Shown here piece by piece: positions 50,799 through 60,920 of a stretch of DNA of 64,000 nt. The stretch is from Methanococcoides orientis (GTDB lineage Archaea > Halobacteriota > Methanosarcinia > Methanosarcinales > Methanosarcinaceae), in the NCBI RefSeq assembly GCF_021184045.1, contig NZ_CP073710.1, positions 1,002,685 to 1,066,684 of the forward strand, in the 5' to 3' direction. The notes under the pieces were generated by a model. The model was not told the DNA's origin, searched no databases, and was given only the letters and a program-made list of their open reading frames with translations. Every line of letters begins with the position of its first letter. Positions within the stretch are counted from its first letter, which is position 1. A program made the translations under genes and the position numbers.

Positions 50799-53700
50799 TT
50801 GGCATCCACCAAACTCAACGATAATCAGCAAAAAGCAGTCACATACACCGAAGGCCCACTCCTCATCCTCGCAGGTCCCGGCTCAGGAAAGACATTCACC
50901 ATCACAGAAAAAGTTGTAGACCTAACTGAAAACAACCTCTCCCCGGAAAAGATACTTGCACTAACCTTCTCCGAAAAAGCAGCCGGAGAGATGCAGGAAA
51001 GGATAGAGAACAAAATAGGCGTTGGAAGCAGCATCACGGTTTCCACATTCCACTCATTCTGCAATGACCTGATACGCGAGTTCTCCCTGTACCTTGGAAT
51101 TAACCAGAACGCAAAGCTGATCTCAAAGGAACACTCCCACGTCTGGGGCATCAAGAACATCGATTCCTTCGGTTTTCAGAACCTTGCCATCCCCACACAG
51201 CCATACGACCTCATTACCAGCCTGCTGGAAGGAGTATCCCAGCTGAAGGACCACCTTGTCTCACCGGAAAAGCTGGCCGAATATGCAGGCAGGAATCTGG
51301 AAGATGCGAGCATCGACGAAGGTGAAAGGGATGTTCTGTTAAAGCTCAGCGACCTTGCAAGGTTCTATGAGCATTACCAGCAGTACAAGAGTGACAACGG
51401 ATTCCTTGACTACGACGACATGATCACCATGGCCTGCAACCTCCTTGAGACGAATGATGTTGTCAGGAACATGGTGAGATCCAGATATGACTATGTTCTG
51501 GTGGATGAGTTCCAGGACACCAATTTCGCACAGCTGTTCCTCGTGCACCTGATAGCTGATGGCAATAACCTGACCTGTGTGGCTGACGATGACCAGTGCA
51601 TCTACCTTTTCAGAGGAGCATATCTTGCTAACATAGAACAATTGCAGGAATACTACCACACCCTTGAGAAGATCCCGCTTGAGAAGAACTACAGGTCAAG
51701 CTCACAGATCGTGCAACTGTCCCAGCAGCTCATTGCGAACAACCCGCAGAGGCAGGAGAAGAAACTCACGGCCCACAATGGCGAGAAGAGCGAGGTAAAG
51801 GTGGTCAAGGCGCCTGATGATGTGAGCGAGGCAGAGTGGGTCGCTGAAGAGATCACTAACATGATCAATGAAGGTGTCCGGCCGGGGGAGATATTCATAC
51901 TTACACGAAAAAGGGCTGACGGAAAGAAGTTCAGCGAATCATTGAAGCAGAGGATGGTGCCTGTGGAATTTGTGGGAAGCATCCAGCTCAACCGTTTCCC
52001 GGTGGTGAGGGAAGCAATGGCATACCTCCACGTGGTGGCCGATCCGTTCAACAACGGAATCGCCTTTGCAAAGATACTGTCAAGGGAAGGACTGAGCGAG
52101 CATAACCTGCAGAAGATCAACCTTCAGGCATTGAAGATCAGCAGGGATGACAGCGATACAGGCGACGGGATATACTCCGTGCTGCTCTACCACCTTGACG
52201 AGCTTGACATCAGCCAGAAGGACCTGATAAGGTCGATCGTATCCCGGCTCAATGAGCTGATAGAATACAAAAAAAGCCACCTGCCATCGGATACTGTGAA
52301 GCACATGCTGTCCAAGAAGACCGACTTCTACAGGACACAGCTGCAGGAGGATACGCAGGCGTCCAGAAGGAACATTTCCATCCTGAACTCCCTTGTCACC
52401 ACTGTGGAAGACCTTGAGCTCGTTGATGGTGGCAGTGAACTGGATACCGTGGTTGAGGACCTGGAGCTGGTCTTCGGCCTGGACCTGGATGAGGGAGTGT
52501 CCAGCGAGGAGGATACTGTGAAGGTGATGACCATCCACCAGTCCAAGGGCAAGGAAGCGAAGGTGGTGTTCGTCTGCGACATGGCCACCAGGCACCTCCC
52601 TCTGACCTACAGAAGAAAGGCCTTCACCGTGCCAAAAGCGCTCTCCAAGGGCAGGCAGAGGGATGTGGACGAGAAGGTGCTGCACCTTGAGGAGGAAAGA
52701 AGGCTGGCCTATGTTGCCATGACAAGGGCAAAGGAAGAACTTTACCTGATGTTCCCTGAGAAGTATGAAGGCAACAAAAGGAAGGTCTCCCCAAGCGAGT
52801 TCCTTGCACAGCTTGAGTACACGTCAAATCCGCTGATCGAGTATATCGAAGCAGAGCAGTTCGAAAAGAAGAGCGAGGTCGAGGAGGTTTCACCCCTGAT
52901 GAAGAAAAAGGACGAATACCTCCGGATGCTCAGCATGTATTCAAAGCAGGGCCAGTTAAAGCAGGCCCTGGAATCCCTTGTGGTCCTCGCCCAGCTGAGG
53001 GAGATCGAGGATGAAGGCAACCTGTCTGCTTTTGATGCAAAGGATTTCCTGCAGGTCAACCCCAAGCAGCCGCAGGAACTGGAGGACCTGATCGATAACA
53101 ATATCCCGCCCCTTGTGGACCCGAACATGAGATTCTCCGCTTCCAAGATCAAGACATACCAGGACTGCCCGCTGAAGTTCAAGTACGGGACAGTCCTCAA
53201 CATTCCCACGCCGCAGAAGGCCTATTTCCAGGTCGGGACAGACGTGCACTCCGTCTACGAACAACTGTCCCAGATGGACATGAAGGGAGAATCCATTGAC
53301 ATCACCACAGCCAACAAATTGCTAGATGATATATGGGACCCTACAGCATTCCCCTCCAGTACCCTGGAAAACCAGGAACACAGCAAGATGAAGAAGATGC
53401 TGGACTTCTGGTTCCGCTTTGAAGCCGACAATCCCAACGAGACCGTTGCAGTGGAAGAATGGTTCGACCTCGACCTGAACGGTGCCATTTTCGGAGGAGT
53501 CATCGACAGGATAGACCGGACACAGGAAGGCGAATACATCGTCATAGACTACAAGACCGGCAAGACCACCCTCCCAAAGAGCAAGCTGAAAGACTATGTC
53601 CAGCTGGCTCTCTATTGCCTGGCCGTGAAGGAGATGTACGGCAAGCTCCCGGTACAAGCCGGATTGCTTTACGTCAACCCCGAGGTGCAGGAACTAAGGA

Positions 53701-53855
53701 TGATGGATGTTGATGAGGAGAGGATCGGGATGGTGGTGGATGAGATCAATGCTGTGGTTGCAAGGGTCTTGAGGGATGATTTTGAGGTTGATGGGGAGCC
53801 GAATTGTTATTTCTGTGATTTTAAGGGGATCTGTGAGTGGGGGGAGGAGGAGTGA
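50799..53855 (+). CDS. UvrD-like helicase with C-terminal RecB-type Fe-S nuclease
   Basis: A 1018-residue protein. The SF1A helicase core (about 1-650) has Walker A AGPGSGKT (25-32), motif II VLVDEFQDT, and motif VI YVAMTRAKEELYL. The C-terminal part (from about 775) is a PD-(D/E)XK nuclease with GGVIDRIDR and VIDYKTGKT. It carries CPLKFKYG (Cys about 790) and the late NCYFCDFKGICEW, the four Cys of an AddB-type 4Fe-4S site. It should process DNA breaks for recombination in the AddAB style within one chain. Start is TTG with AGGGG before it. GC is higher than in its neighbours. Confidence 0.92.
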   Translation: MASTKLNDNQQKAVTYTEGPLLILAGPGSGKTFTITEKVVDLTENNLSPEKILALTFSEKAAGEMQERIENKIGVGSSITVSTFHSFCNDLIREFSLYLGINQNAKLISKEHSHVWGIKNIDSFGFQNLAIPTQPYDLITSLLEGVSQLKDHLVSPEKLAEYAGRNLEDASIDEGERDVLLKLSDLARFYEHYQQYKSDNGFLDYDDMITMACNLLETNDVVRNMVRSRYDYVLVDEFQDTNFAQLFLVHLIADGNNLTCVADDDQCIYLFRGAYLANIEQLQEYYHTLEKIPLEKNYRSSSQIVQLSQQLIANNPQRQEKKLTAHNGEKSEVKVVKAPDDVSEAEWVAEEITNMINEGVRPGEIFILTRKRADGKKFSESLKQRMVPVEFVGSIQLNRFPVVREAMAYLHVVADPFNNGIAFAKILSREGLSEHNLQKINLQALKISRDDSDTGDGIYSVLLYHLDELDISQKDLIRSIVSRLNELIEYKKSHLPSDTVKHMLSKKTDFYRTQLQEDTQASRRNISILNSLVTTVEDLELVDGGSELDTVVEDLELVFGLDLDEGVSSEEDTVKVMTIHQSKGKEAKVVFVCDMATRHLPLTYRRKAFTVPKALSKGRQRDVDEKVLHLEEERRLAYVAMTRAKEELYLMFPEKYEGNKRKVSPSEFLAQLEYTSNPLIEYIEAEQFEKKSEVEEVSPLMKKKDEYLRMLSMYSKQGQLKQALESLVVLAQLREIEDEGNLSAFDAKDFLQVNPKQPQELEDLIDNNIPPLVDPNMRFSASKIKTYQDCPLKFKYGTVLNIPTPQKAYFQVGTDVHSVYEQLSQMDMKGESIDITTANKLLDDIWDPTAFPSSTLENQEHSKMKKMLDFWFRFEADNPNETVAVEEWFDLDLNGAIFGGVIDRIDRTQEGEYIVIDYKTGKTTLPKSKLKDYVQLALYCLAVKEMYGKLPVQAGLLYVNPEVQELRMMDVDEERIGMVVDEINAVVARVLRDDFEVDGEPNCYFCDFKGICEWGEEE

Positions 53856-53874
53856 TTAGTATAATAGGGAATTG

Positions 53875-54447
53875 TTATTCCATATTATCAATTGTTTTTT
53901 CTATTAATTCTTCAATATCTTCTATATCCCTAGATTGGACTTTATTTAATATGATTCCAAAATTATATATTTTGTAAAACCACAAAAAAATGAGTGACGA
54001 CTCAAGTAGAAATAAGATTTGTGTTGCTTCGATTCTCGACATTGTTCCAAAAATCATACCCTCTGGATTTGAAGTACTATATATTCCTGAAAAGAACAGC
54101 GCAGCTAACAATATTAATACGTATTTACCAGATTTATAGATAGAATCTTCATTTTTCAATAGTTTAGAAATTGCTTCGTTTTTCCCTTGCCAATCATCCA
54201 TGAAAGTCATAATAATTTCTAATGATTGTTCATCTCCTTCATTTTCGGAATCTTTACAGAATTCTTGGATGTCATTGAAGAGTTCTAAAGACTTTTCTCG
54301 ACCATATTTTTTCAAATCTTGTTTAAAAACAATGGTTTTTTCAGTTAAATCCCGTTGAAGGAAAACGACCCATATTGTTGCCAAAGATGGTACTAATATA
54401 GCTGTAAGAGTAAGAATTTGGAATGAACTTAATGCAAACCACGCCAT
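53875..54447 (-). CDS. Membrane protein of unknown function
   Basis: A 190-residue protein with an N-terminal helix (ILTLTAILVPSLATIWVVFL), a long charged region (about 35-100) and two further helices (YVLILLAALFFSGIY; ATQILFLLESSLIFLWFY), then an acidic C-terminus with Glu/Asp-rich IEDIEELIEKTIDNME. No family is recognised. It has its own TATA box (about 54466-54476, minus strand). It is AT-rich, as is the helicase gene upstream on the same strand, while the UvrD-like gene is not. Confidence 0.75.
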   Translation of the reverse strand: MAWFALSSFQILTLTAILVPSLATIWVVFLQRDLTEKTIVFKQDLKKYGREKSLELFNDIQEFCKDSENEGDEQSLEIIMTFMDDWQGKNEAISKLLKNEDSIYKSGKYVLILLAALFFSGIYSTSNPEGMIFGTMSRIEATQILFLLESSLIFLWFYKIYNFGIILNKVQSRDIEDIEELIEKTIDNME

Positions 54448-54601
54448 GTAATTTGCAATAATCTTTTAAAATATATATATTTGTTGATTTACAAAATGTG
54501 TAAAGATTACTTTTAGTATTAACTTTATTTCACTTTTGGACAGTCGTTGGATATTTTATTTCATCTCTTTTTTGGCATACATTTTCAAATCCATATATAC
54601 A

Positions 54602-56638
54602 TTATTTGATGATTCTAAGCTTCTTGAGCTTTGACCTTATGATTCCATCCTTTCTTCCAATAGGTTCATCTATTTCTTCACTCTTTATTTCAAATCCGAA
54701 CTTTTTGATTATTTTAGGCTCGTCTTTAGTTTCTACTTTTGTTTGTTTATTGGAATTGTTTTTTCGATCATTATTCAATACAAAATTATGTTTTTGAGCC
54801 TTAATGGTCTCTTTTTGGGGTTTAACTGCTTTCTTCTTTTCGAAAACTGTCTCTTTCTTAGCTACTTTTTCTTTTTCAAGAACTACAGGTTCATTTCCGG
54901 TTATTTTTTTGTAGCAATTTAGCAGTTCATTAAAAACAGATCCACCTTCAGAATTTGGAGAATGAATTATCAATTTTTCAGAAGCACGAGTCATTCCTAC
55001 GTACAAAAGCTTCTTGTCTTTGATCTTATCCACATCCATAAGGATGCAAACTTTACTTTCAATACCTTTAGCAGAATGATATGTGACAAAATTCATTTTT
55101 TTGTCGTTCAAATGTTTTGAAGCTACAGTATTTGATTTCAGGTTATTGTCCAACGATTTGTAGAGTTCATCCCGAAGCCAATTATTTGGGAATAAAACGA
55201 GCACATCCTCTGGATTATAATCCTGATTCTTAAATAATTCCTGCAATAGTTCATTGATGACTTTGAAATTACCTTTAACAAACTCAAGATTGTTGCCAAT
55301 ATCAAAATTGCAACAAATTCCGTCTCTCCCCTCGTAGAAGTTCTCTACTTCCTTCTTTGTTGATGGATTTTCCATTAAATAGTCTAAAGCCAGATTCACG
55401 TGAGTGCTTCCGGAACGATATGACGTTTTCAGAAGTTTGGATCTTCCTACAATATTGATCCCCAAACTTTTCCAGTTGTGAGTTGAAGGATTGTAAATAC
55501 TCTGCAGCCTGTCGCCTGCTAAAAATAGGTTTTCAGTTTGTTGACCATTGTGATCATGCTTTCGACATAACAGTAAACAAAGCTTCATCCAAGAAACATG
55601 AAAATCCTGATATTCATCGATCAACATCGCATCATAAATTGGAGGAACATTTTGTGCTTTTTCGATAGCTTTGTATGGTAATATTAGTTCCCAGTAATTA
55701 TCTGGGAGAGGTTTTGACACAATACCAACGTCTGCAATTGATTTTGCAAGGCTGTGGAAGGTGGATATTTCAATATTCTGAAAATTAACTCCCATAAGAT
55801 CCAGATCTTCATGGATTGATGCAAGTTTACTTTTCAGCTTATCTGCCAGTGAATTATTATATGTCAGGATCTTAATTTTCCAGTCTGGATTATCTCTGGC
55901 AAGATGTACAGCTCTGGCCAAAAGAATTACAGTTTTACCGCTTCCGGGGATGCCAGAAACCATATAGTGTCCATATGGGACCCTTCTTGCAAACTTTTCC
56001 TGTTCTTCATCAAGAGTTTTTATAGTACTATTTTCAGTTATTTTCTTTCTGCCGTATTCCCAGATCTCTTTCTGTACAGTCTTGACTTTGATTTCCGGGA
56101 AGAAAGTGCCCCTCATAACTGAAAAATCATGTCTATCAATATACTGAACTTCTTCAGAAAAGAGATCGTTGATAGTAAGATCAGTTATATTTTCAGATGT
56201 TATGCAGTTTGAAGGGGGCTGGAAAAAACAGTCCTCATACTCTTCAAGCTCGTGTGACTTTATATTAGGAAGAACTAAATTTGAATATAAACCATATTTC
56301 AGCTCATGCTTATCGTCTACAAGTGCAGCTTGATTCTGTAATCTACTTTTTGCAGCATTAAAATATTGGTTTGTTACATAGATGGGATTATGCCTGGTTT
56401 TACCATTGACAATTGCACTCAATGGATTTATTTCATCAATATATTCCAAACTCCAATCTTTAACTTCAATGATAGAAACGCCTTTGTAGTCATCAATTAA
56501 AATGAAATCCGGATTCCACTTTTTAATGCGAGGTTGATAATAGAGATATGCATTCCATGTTGCGTCTTTGTAGATTTGTTTAATCTTGTTAGCGACCTTT
56601 TTCTCTCCGGCCGTTAATTCAGATTGATCAACCTGCAT
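54602..56638 (-). CDS. NERD-domain SF1 DNA helicase
   Basis: A 678-residue protein. An N-terminal NERD nuclease-related domain (about 10-130) shows the core of such nucleases, DFILIDDYKGVSIIEVKDW. A UvrD/Rep-like helicase follows: Walker A SGIPGSGKT, motif II LIDEYQDF, motif VI YVGMTRASEKLII. The last 110 residues are Lys-rich and low-complexity. Some NERD-helicase proteins occur in anti-phage or plasmid-defence loci; others serve DNA repair. A TTG at 56653 opens the frame, but the ATG at 56638 begins more naturally. The AT content and lack of a metabolic neighbour suggest transfer. Confidence 0.88.
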   Translation of the reverse strand: MQVDQSELTAGEKKVANKIKQIYKDATWNAYLYYQPRIKKWNPDFILIDDYKGVSIIEVKDWSLEYIDEINPLSAIVNGKTRHNPIYVTNQYFNAAKSRLQNQAALVDDKHELKYGLYSNLVLPNIKSHELEEYEDCFFQPPSNCITSENITDLTINDLFSEEVQYIDRHDFSVMRGTFFPEIKVKTVQKEIWEYGRKKITENSTIKTLDEEQEKFARRVPYGHYMVSGIPGSGKTVILLARAVHLARDNPDWKIKILTYNNSLADKLKSKLASIHEDLDLMGVNFQNIEISTFHSLAKSIADVGIVSKPLPDNYWELILPYKAIEKAQNVPPIYDAMLIDEYQDFHVSWMKLCLLLCRKHDHNGQQTENLFLAGDRLQSIYNPSTHNWKSLGINIVGRSKLLKTSYRSGSTHVNLALDYLMENPSTKKEVENFYEGRDGICCNFDIGNNLEFVKGNFKVINELLQELFKNQDYNPEDVLVLFPNNWLRDELYKSLDNNLKSNTVASKHLNDKKMNFVTYHSAKGIESKVCILMDVDKIKDKKLLYVGMTRASEKLIIHSPNSEGGSVFNELLNCYKKITGNEPVVLEKEKVAKKETVFEKKKAVKPQKETIKAQKHNFVLNNDRKNNSNKQTKVETKDEPKIIKKFGFEIKSEEIDEPIGRKDGIIRSKLKKLRIIK

Positions 56639-56903
56639 TATGTTTAAAACCAATTTAGTGCCCCTCTTCCAACATATAAAATTATTAGTACAAATATATT
56701 ATAAGAATGTACAGCCAATATAAATTTTTCTATTTTCACCTCATCTGCAAGTGAAAATTATAAATTTTCAATTTTTCAATTTTCATAACCTTGAAAACCG
56801 AAATTCCAGCAGAACAAGTTGTGACTTTTGTAAAAGGTTATTTAAAGAAATATTAACAGATTAAATCATACTGTATTCGCATTAGTGGGGGAGTAAAGTT
56901 ATC

Positions 56904-57707
56904 ATGAACACAGATCAAAGAAAACAAATAATAAAAATCATCACAGCAGTAACGTTCCTGATAATGATTACAGTCAATGCACTGGCCAACATTCTCCCCA
57001 TCAATGACATGACCACCGGCCAGCTCTCAGACTCCTATCCCAATCTATTTGCCCCTGCAGGAGCGACCTTCGCGATCTGGGGAATCATATACCTCTTACT
57101 GGGTGGATACACACTTTACCAGCTTGGTATTTTTCAGGGAAACACAACCACCGACAAGACCGAGCTCATCTATAAACTCGGAATCCTGTTCTCTGTATCT
57201 TCCATTGCCAATGCATCCTGGATCTTCGCATGGCACTATGAAATAATCCCATTATCCATGTTGCTGATGATCGTGATCCTCATCTGCCTGATCCTGATAA
57301 ATCAGTTGACAAGCAGGGAACAGTTTTCTAAGAACGAATATTTCTTTATCAGACTTCCATTCAGCGTTTACTTCGGATGGATCACCGTAGCAACCATTGC
57401 CAATGCCACTGTACTTCTTGTCAGCCTGGGCTGGAAAGACTTCATTTTGAGTGACGCTTCCTGGACTGTTATAGTAATTGCTTTAGGACTTGTTATCGGC
57501 CTTGCAACAATGCTGAAGAACAGGGATGTTGCCTACGGGCTTGTTATTGTCTGGGCTTATTCAGGAATATTGCTAAAGCACACTTCCCCTGAAGGATTTG
57601 GGTATCAGTATCCTGCAATTATCAATACAACGATTGGGTGTATTGTGTTGTTGCTTCTTGGTGAGGCTTATTTGTTGATTTCAAAAAGGAAGAAGATGGG
57701 GTATTGA
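56904..57707 (+). CDS. TspO/MBR-related membrane protein
   Basis: A 267-residue protein with about eight helices, related to the tryptophan-rich TspO family: NALANILPINDMTTGQLSDS and FAPAGATFAIWGIIYLLL, then NASWIFAWHYEI. It is longer than bacterial TspO (about 160). TspO proteins bind porphyrins and cholesterol-like molecules; relatives in methanogens have unknown roles. GTGGGGGAG lies about 10 bases before the ATG. Confidence 0.85.
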   Translation: MNTDQRKQIIKIITAVTFLIMITVNALANILPINDMTTGQLSDSYPNLFAPAGATFAIWGIIYLLLGGYTLYQLGIFQGNTTTDKTELIYKLGILFSVSSIANASWIFAWHYEIIPLSMLLMIVILICLILINQLTSREQFSKNEYFFIRLPFSVYFGWITVATIANATVLLVSLGWKDFILSDASWTVIVIALGLVIGLATMLKNRDVAYGLVIVWAYSGILLKHTSPEGFGYQYPAIINTTIGCIVLLLLGEAYLLISKRKKMGY

Positions 57708-57926
57708 ATATAGTCGGTGGGAGAGGGATTAAAATATTCATGCTATTATTTCTAACAGATCTTTCTTGATGTAATGCCAATCCTGATTGAGATTTATTGA
57801 CATTATACTGATCCTGTGATTTTCGTAATTGTAACAAAAATCAAAGTTTAGAATTTCAACAAGAGCTTCTGGCGTATGAAAACCGGATCATTTCAGCACA
57901 AAATAAAAGCGTACACTTTTTTCACG

Positions 57927-57971
57927 TTATATATACCCACCCTCAATGTCGGAGGTAACATTCGAACCTCC
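57927..57971 (+). promoter_or_regulatory. Promoter with start-site hairpin upstream of the TPR gene
   Basis: TATA box at 57927-57935. Some 20 bases on lies the hairpin GGAGGT (57951-57956) / ACCTCC (57966-57971) with a 9-base loop, at the likely transcription start. The TPR gene begins 207 bases further down, so the leader would be long. The intervening sequence is AT-rich with no gene. Confidence 0.45.
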
Positions 57972-58177
57972 ATGAATGAATCACTACAAAATTAATATTT
58001 AAAGATTTGTTAACAATATTTTTAATATATGAACGTATTAATTTCTTATTGGGAACTAATATTTATGTGTACAATTGAATATTATGAAGAATGTATACGA
58101 AAGTTTTATTAAAATGCCTTATTTTTACATGGAGAGTTTAAGGGAAGTAGACTTTAGTTCTAACTAAAGGGTAGACT

Positions 58178-60361
58178 ATGAATCCAGAGAATGCTGATAC
58201 TTGGAATAACAAAGGTAATGTCCTTTATGATCTTGGAAAATATGAGGATGCAATAAAGGCATACGATAAGGCCCTTGAGATTGAGCCAAACTATGTCCAT
58301 GCATGGAATGGAAAAGGTAATGCACTTTCTGAACTAGGGAAACACGAGGATGCAATAAAGGCATATGATACGACCCTTGAGATTGAGCCAAACTATGTCC
58401 ATGCATGGAATGGAAAAGGTATTTCCCTTTCTAAATTAGGGAAATATGAGGATGCAATAAAGGCATACGATAAGGCCCTTAACATTGACCAAAAGTATGT
58501 CGATGCCTGGAATGGCAAAGGTAATGACCTTTTTAAATTAGGGAAACACGAGGATGCAATAAAGGCATACGATACGACCCTTGAGATTGAGCCAAAGCAT
58601 GTCCATGCCTGGAATGGCAAAGGTAATGCTCTTTCTGAACTCGGAAAATACGAGGATGCAATAAAGGCATACGATAAGGCTCTTAACATTGACCAAAAGT
58701 ATGTCGATGCTTGGAATGGAAAAGGTTATACCATTTCTAAATTAGGGAAACACGAGGATGCAATAAAGGCATACGATAAGGCCCTTGAGATTAACCAAAA
58801 GTATGTCCATGCATGGAATAACAAAGGTAATGTCCTTTCTGATCTTAGGAAATACGAGGATGCAATAAAGGCATACGATAAGGCCCTTGAGATTGAGCCA
58901 AACTATGTCCATGCATGGAATGGAAAAGGTATTTCCCTTTCTAAATTAGGGAAATATGAGGATGCAATAAAGGCATACGATAAGGCCCTTGAGATTGACC
59001 AAAAGTATGTATATGCCCGGAATAACAAAGGTATTTCCCTTTCTAAATTAGGGAAATACGAGGATGCAATAAAGGCATACGATAAGGCCCTTGAGATTGA
59101 GCCAAACTATGTCCATGCATGGAATGGAAAAGGTAATGACCTTTCTGAACTAGGGAAACACGAGGATGCAATAAAGGCATACGATAAGGCCCTTGAGATT
59201 GAACCAAAGCATGTCCATGCCTGGAATGGCAAAGGCATTTCCCTTTCTGAACTAGGGAAACACGAAGATGCGATAAAGGCATACGATGCAGCCCTTGAGA
59301 TTGACCAAAAGTATGTATATGCCTGGAATAACAAAGGTATTTCTCTTTCTAAATTAGGGAAATACGAGGATGCAATAAAGGCATACGATGTGGCTATTGA
59401 GCTTAATCCGAAGTATGTTTTGGCACACAGCAAATTAGGAGAACTCCATTTCATCCTCGGAAATATTGATAAAAGTAAAGAAGAAGTTAAAAATGCACTT
59501 GATATAGATGAGAAAGATGCTTACGCATTAAATATGGATGGTAAAATTAAAATTGAAGAGCAGAATTATTCTGGGGCGGCCAAATCCTTTAAAATGGCTA
59601 TTTCTTCAGATGTGGGAAATCCATTGCATCTTCTCTGGGAAGTGTATGCTGATTACCTTAATGCAGAATTTTACTGGACTTCAAAAAATGAAATGTATCA
59701 GGAAAAGATAGTCTCAATAATAAGAAAACTGGAAAGGGCAGAGAACTTATCTAAAAAGAATGGGAAAGAAGAGATACAGGCTTATATTCTATATTTTATG
59801 GGTTATTTTTACTATAAGAATAAAGACAATCCTACAGCTAAACAAAAGCTGGAAGAGTGTATCAAGTTGAGATCAAGGTTTCCAGTAAAGACATACGTTC
59901 GTGAATTGCTCAGGAATAAATTAAGATATCCGATAAGGACATACGTTCAAGAAACAAAAAAAAGCAGATCAAAGTTTCCAATGAATCCATATGCTCGTGA
60001 ATTGCTCGGCAACATCTGGAATTGTCAAATAAATCCACCTTTGATCAAATGGTGGTTAGCTTCTCCATTACATTGCTGGGTTAAAAGAATTGTATTTACT
60101 CTACTTTCACTATCTATTTTGGCATTGTTTTCTTTTTATCTAGTTATAAGTATATGGCATCCATTTCTTCAAATAAATTGGACTATGTATATATTTTTTA
60201 TCATACTTTTAATTCTTATTATTTTATCTCCAAGAATAGAATCTTTCAAAACAAAAGAATTAGAAGTAGAAATATACTCGCCTTCTGCCATTGAAGTTGT
60301 CCTGTCTCCTGTAACAATGGAATCAAAGATGGCGGAATTAGAAACAGATTCAAACAAATAA
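58178..60361 (+). CDS. TPR protein with 12 near-identical repeats and membrane anchor
   Basis: A 727-residue protein. Twelve 34-residue TPR units (core GKYEDAIKAYDKALEIEPNYV, about residues 5-415) are followed by two or three less regular TPR-like units, a Lys/Arg-rich stretch with a repeated RSRFPVKTYVREL motif, and a helix pair near the C-terminus (FTLLSLSILALFSFYLVI; MYIFFIILLILIILS). Unlike the TPR protein at 38520 there is no signal peptide, so the repeats likely face the cytoplasm. The array should bind protein partners. Its repeats match at DNA level. Confidence 0.9.
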   Translation: MNPENADTWNNKGNVLYDLGKYEDAIKAYDKALEIEPNYVHAWNGKGNALSELGKHEDAIKAYDTTLEIEPNYVHAWNGKGISLSKLGKYEDAIKAYDKALNIDQKYVDAWNGKGNDLFKLGKHEDAIKAYDTTLEIEPKHVHAWNGKGNALSELGKYEDAIKAYDKALNIDQKYVDAWNGKGYTISKLGKHEDAIKAYDKALEINQKYVHAWNNKGNVLSDLRKYEDAIKAYDKALEIEPNYVHAWNGKGISLSKLGKYEDAIKAYDKALEIDQKYVYARNNKGISLSKLGKYEDAIKAYDKALEIEPNYVHAWNGKGNDLSELGKHEDAIKAYDKALEIEPKHVHAWNGKGISLSELGKHEDAIKAYDAALEIDQKYVYAWNNKGISLSKLGKYEDAIKAYDVAIELNPKYVLAHSKLGELHFILGNIDKSKEEVKNALDIDEKDAYALNMDGKIKIEEQNYSGAAKSFKMAISSDVGNPLHLLWEVYADYLNAEFYWTSKNEMYQEKIVSIIRKLERAENLSKKNGKEEIQAYILYFMGYFYYKNKDNPTAKQKLEECIKLRSRFPVKTYVRELLRNKLRYPIRTYVQETKKSRSKFPMNPYARELLGNIWNCQINPPLIKWWLASPLHCWVKRIVFTLLSLSILALFSFYLVISIWHPFLQINWTMYIFFIILLILIILSPRIESFKTKELEVEIYSPSAIEVVLSPVTMESKMAELETDSNK
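58184..59400 (+). repeat. Twelve tandem 102-bp TPR-coding repeats
   Basis: The 102-bp units share long identical blocks (GATGCAATAAAGGCATACGA in nearly every one). Variation is mainly in three sites: KY/KH, DKA/DTT and the end EIEPNYVHAW, EIDQKYVYAW or NIDQKYVDAW, again in shuffled order. Confidence 0.92.
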
Positions 60362-60565
60362 ATTTCTACCACAAAAAACATGGATATAGTTTATCCGTTT
60401 AGTTAAACTTTGGATAGTATGCAAACCAAATACTTTAGAAATTAAATCAATGATTCACTTTTTGAAATGATTTAGGTGTTATAATCATCAAATTTCTAAA
60501 AATATATTATTATTCTTTTAGGTAGGTTTCGGCTTTGTAGAAATCCTCAACCAGACAAAACATAG

Positions 60566-60589
60566 AATCTTGACATATCTGTCAAGATT
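60566..60589. terminator. Perfect 10-bp inverted repeat downstream of the TPR gene
   Basis: AATCTTGACA and TGTCAAGATT around TATC. It lies 205 bases after the TPR stop; a T-rich stretch follows 14 bases later. It may be a terminator or a regulatory hairpin. Confidence 0.45.
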
Positions 60590-60687
60590 GTGCAATACCA
60601 TTTTAATTTCACTTGTTTTACTTGGTTTCTATATTTCCTGACTCTCAGATTTTTTCATATTTTCTTTTCAATACAGAAAACATCGTT

Positions 60688-60891
60688 TCACTCAAATTTT
60701 GCAGCAACTCCAAAATGATTCTTTAGTAAATTACAAAATTCACTTGTAGTCATGCCATCGTAGACATAACCTTCGAGTTCAAGAAGAATACTACGTGCGA
60801 GCTCTTCTTCACTTACAGAATCACATACTTCAAGTTCGTCTATTTGACTAGAAGTTTTAGTCTTTCCACTTGCACATTTCTTAATACAATT
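60688..60891 (-). pseudogene. Probable gene remnant with conserved-looking frame but no start
   Basis: The minus strand reads NCIKKCASGKTKTSSQIDEL, EVCDSVSEEELARSILLELE and GYVYDGMTTSEFCNLLKNHF up to TGA. The residue pattern is coding-like (acidic helix, Cys pair CIKKC), but no ATG, GTG or TTG opens it, and a stop lies immediately upstream. I do not recognise the family. The rest of 60362-60954 holds only the inverted repeat at 60566 and the sirtuin promoter. Confidence 0.4.
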
Positions 60892-60920
60892 TTAGTAATG
60901 TAACTAATATCCCACCTTCC

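Noticed and set aside
52080-52685. 201-codon minus-strand frame
   Set aside because: Antisense shadow of the UvrD-like gene, whose motifs continue through this section.
57951-57971. tRNA T-arm-like TTCGAA hairpin
   Set aside because: Four extra bases break the T stem on either strand, and no other tRNA arm is near.
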